64,000 nt of DNA from Streptomyces sp. P3. Lineage in GTDB: Bacteria; Actinomycetota; Actinomycetes; Streptomycetales; Streptomycetaceae. This document shows positions 27,452 through 36,290 of this stretch, piece after piece. Every line of letters begins with the position of its first letter. Position 1 is the first letter of the stretch. The stretch lies in contig JAFEKX020000001.1 in NCBI GenBank assembly GCA_016893485.2, positions 4,774,001 through 4,838,000 of the forward strand, read 5' to 3'. A program made the position numbers and the translations under genes. The notes under the pieces are model-generated. The model was not told where the DNA came from. It searched no databases and saw nothing but the letters and a program-made list of their open reading frames with translations.

Positions 27452-27883
27452 ATGCGAGCGAGTGAGATCACCGAGATTCTGGACCGCCCGTTCAGCCGGG
27501 AGCTGCTGGCACGTGACGTGCTCCGGCTGGCCTACGTGGCCAAGGACGGCACGCCCCGAAGCTCCCCGGCGCTCCGGGAGAACCCGACGGTCGCCCTGAC
27601 GATCGACACCGAGGTCCATCCGCCCAAGATCCTGCTGATCCGCGGCCGGGCGGAGCTGGACGCCGTCGACGGCATCCCGGAGGAGTACCTGCGGATGAAC
27701 GGCTCCTACGAGATGACGCCCGAGCAGCGGGTCGAGTGGGAGGCCGAGGTCCGCTCGCTCTACGACGGGATGGTCCGCATCGTGGTGAAGCCGACCTGGG
27801 TGAAGCTGATCGACTTCGAGAGGACCCTGCCGAGCGCGGTGGAGGAGCTGGTCAAGCGGCGCGCCGAGCGCGAGAACGCCTGA
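27452..27883 (+). CDS. Pyridoxamine 5'-phosphate oxidase-fold protein with apparent internal deletion
   Basis: This 143-residue flavin/F420-binding split-barrel protein is open throughout. LLARDVLRLAYVAKDGTPR is the usual first strand pair, and ALRENPTVALTIDTE is the usual third. The stretch between them, normally about 20 residues (the strand that carries P-x-G-F/Y-x-W), is missing; only SSP links them, at about 27546-27575. The loss keeps the frame, unlike the single-base errors elsewhere. The C-terminus (YDGMVRIVVKPTWVKLIDFE) is normal. The start at ATG 27452 follows GGAGGAC. It is divergent from RecQ across 155 bp. Cofactor binding may be impaired. Confidence 0.85.
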   Translation: MRASEITEILDRPFSRELLARDVLRLAYVAKDGTPRSSPALRENPTVALTIDTEVHPPKILLIRGRAELDAVDGIPEEYLRMNGSYEMTPEQRVEWEAEVRSLYDGMVRIVVKPTWVKLIDFERTLPSAVEELVKRRAERENA

Positions 27884-28480
27884 TCAGCGGGCGATCGAGA
27901 TCGCGAAGGGCGCGAATCCGCTGGACCGGATGACATGCGGTACGAACAGGATCGCGCCCTCGGTGGCCCGGGCCGTCTCGATCCCGCCAAGGTCGGTGAT
28001 CCACTCCTGCCGCCACCCGAGGTCCACGAGAAGCCCGCGGACGACCTGCTTGGCCTCCGGGTCCGCGCCGGAGAGGAACGCGGTGGGCGGCTGGGCGAGC
28101 GCGGAGGGCTCGGTCATCACCGTGTGGAGCATCGTGTTGAGCGTCTTGACGACGAGCGTCTCGGGCAGCGCCTCCTGAAGCTGCTCCGCGAGACTCGAAC
28201 CGGGGTACAGCAGGTCGGCGGGGAGTCCGTCCGATCCGTCGACGGTGGCGTTGGAGACATCCACGAGGATCTTGCCCCGCAGTTCGGCGCGCAGCGCGGT
28301 GAGCCGCTCCAGCGAGCCCGCGCCGGGGGTGGCGTTGATGACGATGCGGGCCGTCCGTACGGCGTCCGCGGTGCCGTCCGGCGAGCGGGGCGCCACGGTC
28401 ACCTCGTGTCCGGCCCGGGTGAGGGCGGTGGCCAGGCCGCCGCCGACGCGGCCGCCGCCGAGAATGGTGATGTCACTCAT
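27884..28480 (-). CDS. NADPH-dependent F420 reductase-like NAD(P)-binding protein
   Basis: This intact 198-residue protein has a Rossmann fold at the start (ITILGGGRVGGGLATALTRA, then HEVTVAPRSP). It is similar to the F420:NADP oxidoreductase/NAD_binding family: VINATPGAGSLERL, ILVDVSNATVDG, VVKTLNTMLHTVM and the distal GIETARATEGAILF. It probably transfers hydride between NADP and a deazaflavin or another small electron carrier. It ends exactly against the stop of the PNPOx-like gene (no intergenic base), so the two converge. The start ATG at 28480 follows GGACCGG. Pairing with a possible F420-binding neighbour may be meaningful. Confidence 0.85.
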   Translation of the reverse strand: MSDITILGGGRVGGGLATALTRAGHEVTVAPRSPDGTADAVRTARIVINATPGAGSLERLTALRAELRGKILVDVSNATVDGSDGLPADLLYPGSSLAEQLQEALPETLVVKTLNTMLHTVMTEPSALAQPPTAFLSGADPEAKQVVRGLLVDLGWRQEWITDLGGIETARATEGAILFVPHVIRSSGFAPFAISIAR

Positions 28481-28541
28481 GTCGATCCGGTCCTTCTGCT
28501 GGGCATGGACGAATAGGCCTGTTTGGCAGTGCTGAACGGGC

Positions 28542-29357
28542 TCAGCGGGACAGCGTGGTGACCGCGTCGGCGTGCACGTCAGGTGCGGCGGCCAGGAAGC
28601 TCTCGCTCTCCGGAGTCCACGGGCGGCCCTCGACGTCGGAGATCCGTCCGCCGGCCTCGGTGACGAGCAGGACTCCGGGAAGCAGGTCCGCGCGGGCTCC
28701 GGCGAACTGCCAGAAGACCTCGATCCGGCCGGCGGCCACGTTCAGCAGGTGCAGGGTGGCGGGCACCGACGTCCGCACCACGAGGGCGTCGACGAGCATC
28801 TCGGTGATCGAGGCCCCGACCCGCCGTACGACCTTCTCGTCCTCGTCCGGCCTGGCCTGGCTCGTGGCCACGACGCTCAGCCCGAGTTCCGGGGTCCCGG
28901 ACACGTGCAGCGGCCGGCCGTCGAGGTGGGCGCCGGCGCCCGCGAGCGCGGTGTACGTCTCGCCGGTCAGCGGCAGGTGGACCACGGTGAGCACCGGCTG
29001 GTTGTCCCGTACGAGGGTCGCGGTCACCGCCCAGTCCGACAGGCCGTGCAGATGGTTCACGTTGCCCTCCGCCGGGTCCACCACCCACCATTCGCCGGCC
29101 GGGAGAGCGCCGCCGTCCAACTCCTCCTCCACCCAGCGGGCGTCGGGGCGCAGGGCCGTGAGGCGGGGGCGCAGGATGTCGAGGACCGCGTCGTCGTTGG
29201 CGGCGAGCGCCTGCATCAGTTCGTCGAAGGTCCGGTAGGGGACGACGTCCCCGAAGCGGTCCCGCAGCGCCGTACCCGCCGTACGTACGGCGATCTCGGT
29301 CTGTGCGAGCAGGTCGGCGTCGGAGGTGGTGGCGGGGTCCTGGATCGATGCGGACAT
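28542..29357 (-). CDS. Inositol monophosphatase family protein with variant metal motif
   Basis: This 271-residue protein has the fold of the lithium-sensitive phosphatases. The first metal site looks intact (WVEEELDGG, residues 75-83). The second motif, usually DPIDGT, reads DPAEGN (residues 94-99, about 29061-29078), replacing the metal-binding Asp by Glu and the Thr by Asn. The third motif region (FWQFAGARADLLPGVLLVTE) has Ala-Arg-Ala-Asp in place of the usual A-x-W-D-x-A-A. It may have altered or lost catalysis. AGGAG precedes ATG 29357. It is divergent from the LysR regulator, which may control it. Confidence 0.8.
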   Translation of the reverse strand: MSASIQDPATTSDADLLAQTEIAVRTAGTALRDRFGDVVPYRTFDELMQALAANDDAVLDILRPRLTALRPDARWVEEELDGGALPAGEWWVVDPAEGNVNHLHGLSDWAVTATLVRDNQPVLTVVHLPLTGETYTALAGAGAHLDGRPLHVSGTPELGLSVVATSQARPDEDEKVVRRVGASITEMLVDALVVRTSVPATLHLLNVAAGRIEVFWQFAGARADLLPGVLLVTEAGGRISDVEGRPWTPESESFLAAAPDVHADAVTTLSR

Positions 29358-29492
29358 GGCGGTGCTCCTGTCTGAACTGCGGGAAGGGAGGTCGACCGGG
29401 CGAGAACCTCGTTCGTTCGTGCCCGTGCTTCGAAGGTAGGAGAGGTCATCGTTAACATCAAGTGCATGTAAAACACGTCTAGGATGACTCCC

Positions 29493-30412
29493 ATGCAACT
29501 GGACCTGAATCTGCTCGCCGCGCTCGACGCGCTGCTGGAGGAGGGCAGCGTGGCCGGTGCCGCCGACCGCCTGCATGTCACCGCGCCCGCGATGAGCCGC
29601 AGCCTCGGGCGGATCCGGCGTACGACGGGGACCAGATCCTGGTGCGCACCGGACGCACGATGACCCCGACGCCGTACGCGATCGCCGTGCGGGAGCAGGT
29701 GCACGATCTGCTCCAGCAGGTACGGGGTGTGCTCGCGCCGAGCCGTGAACTCGACCTCGCGACACTCGAGCGCACGTTCACGCTCCGCTGGCATGACGCG
29801 TTGGTCGCCCTCAGCGGGCCCGCGTTGCTGGCCGCCGTGCGGGAGCAGGCGCCCGGGGTGCGGCTGCGGTTCATCGCGGAATCGAGCGTCGACACACCGG
29901 AGTTGCGGCGCGGAGAGGTGGACCTCGCGTCGGACGCCGGCCGCCCGACCGCGCCGGAGATCCACGCCGACCGGGTGGCCGAGACCGGGCAGGTCGTCGT
30001 CGTACGGCGGGGGCATCCGCTCACCCGGGTCAAGACCGTCACCGCCGCGCGCTACGCCGCGGCGGATCACATCAGCGTGTCGCGGCGCGGCAGGCTCGCG
30101 AACCTCCTCGACGACGCCCTTGCGCGCCTCGATCTCACGCGGCGGGTGGTGGTCACCGCGCCCACGGAGAGCGCCGCGTTCGAGTTCGCGCGGGGTTCCG
30201 ACCTCGTCGTCACCGCGCCCGAGGCCACGGCCCGCTCGGCCGCCGCGGACCTCGGCATGGTCCTCCTCCCCCTCCCACTCGACCTCCCACCGGCCCCGGT
30301 CTACCTGTCCTGGCACCAGCGCTACGACACCGACCCCGCCCACATCTGGCTACGAACCCTGGCCCGCACGGCCCTGACGGATGCGGTGAGCGCCCTCGAT
30401 CCCAGCGCGTAG
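29493..30412 (+). CDS. LysR family transcriptional regulator (frameshifted)
   Basis: This LysR-type regulator has about 306 residues. The N-terminal winged helix-turn-helix is MQLDLNLLAALDALLEEGSV, then AGAADRLHVTAPAMSRSLGR. A G is missing near 29629, after which DQILVRTGRTMTPTPYAIAV continues in the next frame. The effector-binding domain follows (AAVREQAPGVRLRFIAESS, LDLTRRVVVTAPTESAAFEF). It is divergent from the IMPase-like gene; the 135-bp gap contains the A/T-rich ATCGTTAACATCAAGTGCAT, a plausible LysR binding region. By family behaviour it would regulate that neighbour and itself. The ligand is unknown. Confidence 0.87.
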
Positions 30413-30659
30413 GGGTTTGCTCCAGGGATTTCGGGTGCAGCGCCGTCGTGGCTGGTCGCACAGTTCCCCGCGCCCCTAGGGGGTTGCCACTCAGGCCGAC
30501 CAAGCGCTTTCAGGGGCGCGGGGAACTGCGCGACCAGCCCCCACCGGGCCCGCACCCACAAGACCGCCCCTCACCCGGACGGCCCGGCGCGCTGGTGGAC
30601 CGCCGGAGGCGATGGTGCGGTTGGGAGGGAACCGCACCCCACCCCAGGAGGAACCCTCG
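30413..30659. other. Intergenic region with dispersed repeat and promoter
   Basis: This 247-bp gap between the LysR gene and the lipoprotein gene is mostly the reverse-complement copy of the 90-bp repeat (30450-30539). About 100 bp follow, ending in a strong AGGAGG at 30646-30651 for the lipoprotein. No other gene is seen. Confidence 0.7.
30450..30539. repeat. 90-bp palindromic dispersed repeat, copy 2 (reverse orientation)
   Basis: This is the reverse complement of the element at 25386-25474, including the asymmetric centre (GGTTGCCACTCAGGCCGACC, then AAGCGCTT). One substitution is seen in the left arm (GTCGCACAGTT for GTCGCGCAGTT). The two copies bracket the RecQ-to-LysR block in opposite orientation. 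Confidence 0.85.
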
Positions 30660-31430
30660 ATGCCCCGTACCCCGGCCCGTGTCCTGCTCACCGTGATAGC
30701 CGCCGCAGGCACCCTCACCACCGCCGGCTGCGCGAACGAGGCCATCCTGCACAAGGTGACGACCGCCCCCTCCCCCTCGGCGGTACGCACGCCCGCAGCC
30801 CACGCGTCCCCGCAGCCGCCCCGTCCTCACCCCCGCCCAGGCCCAGTCCGCCCTCCTCACGGACGCGGACCTCGGCGCCCCTGGACCCCGACGCAGGGCA
30901 CGGCGACCTGGCGGGACAGCCTGCTGAAGGCGAAGACGAACATCCCCGACTGCCAACGCCTCCTGGACGCCCTCTACGCCGACGAACTCCTCGGCACCCC
31001 GGCGACCGCCCAGGCGGTGACCACCCTGGACGACCCGGACGACGAGGCCCAACTCCGTTACCAGGTGGCCGCGTTCCCCAGGCAGACGTGAACCGCACCC
31101 TGGACTGGCTCCGCACCCTCCCCGGAAGTGCGCCAACTTCACGGCGACGACGACCCGTTCCGGCGTCCAGACGATCCACGTCACCGAGACCACCCTCCCC
31201 GAGGTCGGCGACGCCCGCGAGGCCCTCCACCTCACCCTCACCGGCACCACCCCGAGGGCGACCAGTCCACCCTCACCCTCGACACGGCCGCCGTCCGCAT
31301 CGGCGACGACACCATCACCCTCACCAACGGCGGCCTCGGCACCGTCCCCGCCGACGCGACGCAACAGGCGGTACAGACCGGCGCCCAGCGACTGACGGAT
31401 GTGCAGAAGCAGGGGCGGGTGCAGGTCTAG
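30660..31430 (+). CDS. Lipoprotein with PknH-sensor-like extracellular domain (frameshifted)
   Basis: This exported lipoprotein of about 260 residues is reconstructed from five or so frame segments. The signal peptide has a lipobox ending TTAGC (Cys 24). After a Pro-rich stretch, corrected frames read VLTPAQAQSALLTDADLGAP, WTPTQGTATWRDSLL, DCQRLLDALYADELLG, then DVNRTLDWLRTLPG, CANFTATTTRSGVQTIHVTE and LTLDTAAVRIGDDTITLTNG. The two Cys and the overall order resemble the extracellular sensor domain of mycobacterial PknH; this is a family-level inference. AGGAGG lies 8 nt before the ATG. Breaks are near 30830, 30885, 31078, 31130 and 31250. It may bind a small ligand at the cell surface. Confidence 0.65.
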
Positions 31431-31443
31431 GAGCAGGGCCCGG

Positions 31444-32179
31444 TCAACGCTTGTCATACGGGTCAGCCGGTTCCCTCACCTGCTTGACGGTCGTCGCCTT
31501 CAGCACCGGTGGCCACGCCCCGTCCGTCCCCAGCTTGCCCTTCGGGACCCACATCCCGGTGACCGTGACCCAACTGTCCGTCTGCGGGGCGCCGTCGACC
31601 TCGTCGCCGCGGATCTCGACCTTGCTGATCGTCGCGTCGGCGGCGCAGCAGGTGACGAGGAGGCGGGTGACGTACCAGGTGCCGTGGGAGCCGTGGGTGA
31701 CGAAGCCGGTCATGCGCAGGGTGCGGCCATTGAGGGAGTGGCCGGTGTCGTAGATCGCGCGGGAGCTGTACTGCGCCACGGAGATGTCCAGCGGGTTCCC
31801 TCCGGGCAGCGCCGAGAAGGTGCCGACGCCCTGCGCCGCCCGTTGCGCCTCCTCCCTCGACGCGCTGTACGAGCCGAGGGCGGGGGTGGGAAGAGGAGCA
31901 GGGCCAGGGCGGGGAGTGTCAGCAGCCAGGCGATGCGCGGGCCGCCGTGCGCATGCCCGTGACCGTGGTCCTCGACCGGGTGCTCCTCCTCGTGCTCCCT
32001 CTGCCGCGTCCCCTGACCGCCGCCACGACACCCAGCAGCATCAACAACGCACCGGACACCACCAGATACGGCCTCAACGCCGGCTGCACATACCGCAGAT
32101 ACAGCTCGCTGAAGAGGGAGATCCGGAGGACCGCGCCGCCCACCAGCAGCAACAGGACCGCCGAGCCGTATCGCCTCAC
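31444..32179 (-). CDS. TIGR03943 family putative permease subunit (frameshifted)
   Basis: This protein of about 245 residues is of the YcgQ/TIGR03943 type. Two N-terminal helices (SAVLLLLVGGAVLRISLFSE, YLVVSGALLMLLGVVAAVRG) are followed by frame breaks near 31985 and 31890, a further helix, and the soluble C-terminal OB-fold-like domain. That domain reads ISVAQYSSRAIYDTGHSLNG, then RMTGFVTHGSHGTWYVTRLL, VTCCAADATISKVEI and WVTVTGMWVPKGKLG. The Cys pair is conserved in the family. Its GTG start overlaps the permease stop as GTGA, so the two are translationally coupled. Bacillus homologues (YcgQ/YcgR) are zinc-regulated; no Zur box is visible here. Confidence 0.8.
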
Positions 32180-33241
32180 AGCAGCCACCAACCCACCAAC
32201 GTGCTGCCGGCCACCGCCACCAGCCAGGTCGTCGAGGAGAAGCGGAAGGCGAAGGCGCGGCCGAAGGTGCCTGCCTGGAGGGCGATCAGTTTGAGGTCGA
32301 CCATGGGGCCCACGACCATGAACGCCAGTTTCGCCGCCGGGGAGAAACCGCTCAGGGAGGCGGCGACGAACGCGTCCGCCTCGCTGCACACGCACAACAC
32401 CACGGCCAGCAGGGCCAGTAGGAGGAGGGACAGCCAGGACGAACCCGTGAAGACGTCCAGGACCGAGCGCGGTACGGCGATGTTGAAGGTCGCCGCCGCT
32501 GCCGCGCCCAGGACCAGGAAGCCGCCCGCGTGCAGGAGGTCGTGCTGCAGGCCCGCTACGAAGGCCTTCACGCCCCCAGTCGAAGGGGCGGTTGGGGTGC
32601 GCCTGGGCAGGCGCAGCCACTCCTCCCTGCCGAATCTCGCCCAGAGCCAGCCCATCACCACCGCCGTCGCCAGCGATGCGACCAGGCGAGCCAGCACCAT
32701 CTTCGGCTGGTTCGGGAACGCGATCGAGGTCGCGACCAGGACCACGGGGTTGATCGCGGGGGCCGAGAGCAGGAACGCCAGCGCCGCCGCCGGGGCCACG
32801 CCCCTTCTCATCAGGCTGCTCGCCACCGGTACCGACGCGCATTCGCAGCCGGGGAGGACGACCCCCGCCGCGCCCGCGATCGGGACCGCCAGGGCCTGGT
32901 TGCGGGGAGGAGCTTGGTGAACACCCGCTCCGGGACGAACGCTCCGATCGCCGCCGACACCACCGTGCCCAGCAGCAGGAACGGCACCCCTGCACCGCGA
33001 CCGCCGTGAAGACCGTCCACCAGGCCGCCACGGGCGGGGTGTAGAGGTCGATCGCCAGCATCGGGCCGAGGACCGACACCACCGTCGCGATCGCGAGCAG
33101 CGCCGCACCGCCGAGGACCGCGTAGACGATCGCGCGCACGGCCAGACGCAGAGCGTCGGCGACGGTCCGCTCGGGCGGGTCGTCGGCGACGGTCGGTTCA
33201 CGCGGGCCGTCGGCCACGGTCCGTTCGTTCTGCACGCGCAC
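32176..33241 (-). CDS. DUF318/UPF0718 family permease (frameshifted)
   Basis: This membrane permease of about 356 residues is of the YcgR/ArsP-like group, with about eight helices. Signature features are PGCECASVPVASSLMRRG (Cys-Glu-Cys in a helix break), FLLSAPAINPVVLVATSIAF, and VLCVCSEADAFVAASLSGFS with a second Cys pair and acidic residues. These suggest a thiophilic substrate such as a metal ion or organic metalloid. Bases are missing near 33005 (after VQG) and 32910 (after KLLP). The N-terminus has a repeated TVADxPxE unit. GTG 33241 is the chosen start; GTG 33235 is also possible. It forms a two-gene operon with the TIGR03943 subunit. Confidence 0.83.
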
Positions 33242-33336
33242 GCGCCTGTCTCATCCCGTTTCGCACGACTACGGCTACGACTCGTCCGTCGTCCGTCGCA
33301 CGGTAATCGTCCGGGCTGTGCGGTATCCCCGATTTG

Positions 33337-34680
33337 TCAAAGAGGAGGCTGTGCGGGGGCCGGACCCAGAGTCGTGGTGCCGGGGGCGGTGCGGTGGCCG
33401 AGGCCGGTGCGGTACGCGTCGAGGGCCGCCTCCACCCGGCCGGTGCGGCGGAGCAGGTCGCCGAGCATGCGGCACAGGTCGGCCAGGTCGCCGGCGGCGC
33501 CCGCGCGTTCCAGCAGGCTGAGGGCGCGGACGTAGTGCTCCTCGGCCGCGTCCGTGTCCCGGGAGTCCTCGGCGATGATGCCGAGGAGGCGGTGCGCGGC
33601 GGCGGAGTGCAGGGCGCCGCGTTCGGAGCTGAGGTCGCTGAGGACGTCGTGAAGGAGGCCGGCGGCCTCGTCGGACTTGCCGCGTTTGTGGAGTACGTCG
33701 GCCAGCTCGACGGCCACCTGACTGCTGTACAGCGCCGCGCGCTTCGCCGTCAGCATCGCCAGCGCCTGCCGCAACTCGACCTCGGCGCGTTCCAGTTCGC
33801 CGTCCTGGGCGTAGACGTAGCCGCGCATCCAGTGGCAGTTGGCGAGTTCGGTGCGGAACTGGAGTTGGCGGTAGAGATCGGCCGCCTTGGCGAGGGAGGC
33901 GTCGGCCTCCGCCACCTTGCCCTCCGCTATCAGCGTCCGCGCCACCGACCGGTGCATGCGCGCCAGCAGCGCCGGGTCCGCGACCTGCGGCGCCAACGCG
34001 AGCGCCAACTCCGCCGCCTGGGCCGCCCGCGCGTGCGCACCCATGTCCATGTACGGCCCTATCGCGCTCGCGTAGAGCAGCAGCAGGGCGTCCGGGTCGT
34101 GCAGGCCGCCCCGGTTCAGCTCGTCGAGCGTCGACTCCAACAGGTAGACGGCGTACCGGAGTTCACCGGTCAGGTAGTGCGCCACCGCACGGCCCCGGAT
34201 CGCCGGGACGCGGGACGGGAGCGGTTCGTCGGCCAGGCGTTGTTCGGCACGCTCGAAGTACAGGCGGGCGGCGGAGAGATCACCGGTGTCGAGGCCGCAC
34301 TCACCGAGACCGAGCAGCGCTACGGCCTCCTCGTCCGCGAGTCCGAGCGATTCCGCCTCCTCCAGGAGGTCGGCGTACTGCTCGGCCGCCTCCTCCGACT
34401 CCCCTGTGGCCAGGGTGCGTTGGGCCTCGGTGAGGCGCAGGCGGAGTTCGGTGGCGAGGTGGGCGGGACGGCCGGTGGCCAACTCCTCGTAGGCGACGCC
34501 GAGTCGCTCCCGCGAGTGGCGCAGCGCGTCGTCGGAGGGGCGGACCCGGCCGGCCTCGAGCGTGGAGATGTACGCCGGTGTATAGGCGGGCTCGGCCAAC
34601 TGCCGCTGGGTGAACCCGCGTTCGTGCCGCAACTGCTGGACCCTGCGCCCGATGACTTCCGGGTCGTCCCGTCTCACCAT
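33337..34680 (-). CDS. XRE-family regulator with TPR domain
   Basis: This intact 447-residue cytosolic protein has an XRE-type helix-turn-helix at about residues 10-65 (GRRVQQLRHERGFTQRQLAE, then YISTLEAGRVRPSDDALRHS). It is followed by about nine tetratricopeptide-like helix pairs (EEAAEQYADLLEEAESLGLA, AARLYFERAEQRLADE, AEEHYVRALSLLERAG). Proteins of this build often sense a peptide or partner through the TPR superhelix, or are linked to secondary metabolism and development. The ATG is at 34680. The upstream gap of 48 bp to the DUF397 gene suggests it may be read from the same transcript as the XRE/DUF397 pair. Confidence 0.85.
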   Translation of the reverse strand: MVRRDDPEVIGRRVQQLRHERGFTQRQLAEPAYTPAYISTLEAGRVRPSDDALRHSRERLGVAYEELATGRPAHLATELRLRLTEAQRTLATGESEEAAEQYADLLEEAESLGLADEEAVALLGLGECGLDTGDLSAARLYFERAEQRLADEPLPSRVPAIRGRAVAHYLTGELRYAVYLLESTLDELNRGGLHDPDALLLLYASAIGPYMDMGAHARAAQAAELALALAPQVADPALLARMHRSVARTLIAEGKVAEADASLAKAADLYRQLQFRTELANCHWMRGYVYAQDGELERAEVELRQALAMLTAKRAALYSSQVAVELADVLHKRGKSDEAAGLLHDVLSDLSSERGALHSAAAHRLLGIIAEDSRDTDAAEEHYVRALSLLERAGAAGDLADLCRMLGDLLRRTGRVEAALDAYRTGLGHRTAPGTTTLGPAPAQPPL

Positions 34681-34728
34681 GCATTAATCATGCCAGTAAG
34701 CCGACTTACGGACTGGCCAGTAAGTCAG

Positions 34729-34911
34729 TTACATGGAGAGGGAGTTGATGAATTCCTCGAAGCGGACCCGGTTCACGGTCAGAACGGCACCGTCCGGGTT
34801 CTTGGAGTCACGGATCGCGACACAGGGGGCGCCGGTGGCCACCTCGACGCAGTCGCCGCCATTAGTGCTGCTGTAGCTGGACTTCCGCCACGTCTGTCGG
34901 CCGGTCTCCAT
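34729..34911 (-). CDS. DUF397 domain-containing protein
   Basis: This 60-residue protein is typical of DUF397: WRKSSYSSTNGGDCVEVA, then VAIRDSKNPDGAVLTV and a final FEEFINSL helix. Such proteins are encoded next to XRE/DUF5753 regulators in streptomycetes and appear to act as antagonists or partners of them (as for whiJ/bldB-type loci). Here it overlaps the 3' end of the regulator gene by 50 bp, so the two are translated from one message. Confidence 0.9.
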   Translation of the reverse strand: METGRQTWRKSSYSSTNGGDCVEVATGAPCVAIRDSKNPDGAVLTVNRVRFEEFINSLSM

Positions 34912-35719
34912 AACGCTCCTCCATCACCCGCGTGATCAGGTCGGCCGAGTCCTCCACGGAGAGGGCGCAGGCCTGCAAGCGAGCATAGCCAACCGAACGC
35001 TCCTTGATGACTTCCGGGTTGGCCGTCATGTGCCCTTGGTCGTAGCCCTCGGAGTAGTAGATGTCCGGGTCATCCTCGAAGCGCAGGAGGTTGAAGGAGC
35101 CCAACAAACCGGTGTGCGTGCCCACCGTGAACGGAATCACCTGGATGTTCACCCAGGGGTTGTCGCGATAGCTCACCAAACGGGCAAGCTGCTTGCGCAT
35201 GACCTCGCGGCCGCAGACCTCGCGGTACAGCACAGCCTCGTCGAGAACGACCCACACGGCAGGAGGCTGCTTCTTCTCCAGAAGGCGCTGCCGTTCCATG
35301 CGCGCCGCGACCAACTCCTCGACACGGTCAGGCGCTTCGACGCCCACCAGCGCACCCGCGTACTCCGGCATCTGAAGCAAGCCGTAGATCACCTGGCACT
35401 GATACGTGGAGATGAACTCAGCCTTCGCCTCCATCTCCGCGTATGCCTGGAACCAGTTGGGAAGTTGGCTCCGGAGCACCATGCCGATCATCCGCGTGAA
35501 GGACCCGTCCGTCAGGAACGCCGCGTCGAGGCGTTCGGCGAAGTTCCGGGTCGGTACCTTCTGGGCCGTCTCGATCTGCCCGATGAGCGAGCCGGTACAG
35601 AAGAGGATCTTGCCGAGACCTTCCAGCGTGAGGCCCGCCGCTTCCCTCAAGCGGCGGCACTCGTAGCCGAAGTAGTCCAACGGCGATGCGCTCGGGTCGA
35701 GTTGACGAACGTTGGCCAT
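34862..35719 (-). CDS. XRE-family regulator with DUF5753 domain
   Basis: This 285-residue regulator has its helix-turn-helix at about residues 16-72 (DYFGYECRRLREAAGLTLEG, then SLIGQIETAQKVPTRNFAE). The C-terminal DUF5753 domain follows (FQAYAEMEAKAEFISTYQCQ, VWVVLDEAVLYREVCGREVM, VIPFTVGTHTGLLGSFNLLR). It belongs to the large whiJ-like family that works with small DUF397 proteins in development or antibiotic control. The ATG at 35719 follows GGAGGTGGC. The upstream 112-bp gap is a divergent promoter shared with the small gene at 35832. Confidence 0.92.
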   Translation of the reverse strand: MANVRQLDPSASPLDYFGYECRRLREAAGLTLEGLGKILFCTGSLIGQIETAQKVPTRNFAERLDAAFLTDGSFTRMIGMVLRSQLPNWFQAYAEMEAKAEFISTYQCQVIYGLLQMPEYAGALVGVEAPDRVEELVAARMERQRLLEKKQPPAVWVVLDEAVLYREVCGREVMRKQLARLVSYRDNPWVNIQVIPFTVGTHTGLLGSFNLLRFEDDPDIYYSEGYDQGHMTANPEVIKERSVGYARLQACALSVEDSADLITRVMEERYGDRPTDVAEVQLQQH

Positions 35720-35831
35720 ACGACAGCCACCTCCGAGTAGTTACGGCCTGTCGCCGAGAGTAACCACACGGGGCTCTCCGGGTGATGGGAATCACGAACT
35801 CTCCATAACGCACGTAACGCACGGTGGAGAA

Positions 35832-36149
35832 ATGTCCCCTTTGGCCAAGATCAGCAACGCGTACGGGCCCCGCTTCGCGGAGTTCGCGTTCGAGCCTGGC
35901 TTCGTGGCCGAGGTCGACCAGCACGTGGCTGAACTGCGCGAACGGCTGTCGGCCGGCGGGTCCGGGCTGACACCCCCGGCGCCGGACCGCGCGGACCTCA
36001 CGGACTACGCGCTCGGGTTCCTCGACGCGCTCGCGGAGCTGGACTGGCGGGAGCCGGTGGGGCACGACTACGCGGTGTGCAGGCTGACTGCCATCAGCCG
36101 GCTCGTACACCGGCACGGACTGCTGCCCGAGCAGCGCCAGGGTGACTGA
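35832..36149 (+). CDS. Small conserved hypothetical protein (DUF6401-like)
   Basis: This 105-residue, mostly helical, acidic protein has FAFEPGFVAEVDQHVAELRE and LTDYALGFLDALAELDWREP, then YAVCRLTAISRLV. The length and the pattern of an N-terminal dimer helix plus a C-terminal R-L-x-A-x-x-R-L segment resemble DUF6401 proteins, but I am not sure. GGAGAA lies 3-8 nt before ATG 35832, and the frame extends upstream without a site. It is divergent from the XRE/DUF397 pair, which may regulate it. No catalytic motif is seen. Confidence 0.55.
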   Translation: MSPLAKISNAYGPRFAEFAFEPGFVAEVDQHVAELRERLSAGGSGLTPPAPDRADLTDYALGFLDALAELDWREPVGHDYAVCRLTAISRLVHRHGLLPEQRQGD

Positions 36150-36290
36150 AAAAGGGTTTCCACTGTCTCAACTCCCCTGGGCCTCTTCCCGTTGCGTACT
36201 CCGACCCCTAAGTTAGGCACGCATTAAGCGTGTTTAATTCGCTACTGTCGCTGCTGTTGCCGTCGCTGTCACTGTCGTTGCGAGGTAGGT

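Noticed and set aside
25386..30539. Composite transposon
   Set aside because: The bracketing repeats contain no transposase and no target duplications were seen; they are of the common intergenic repeat type.
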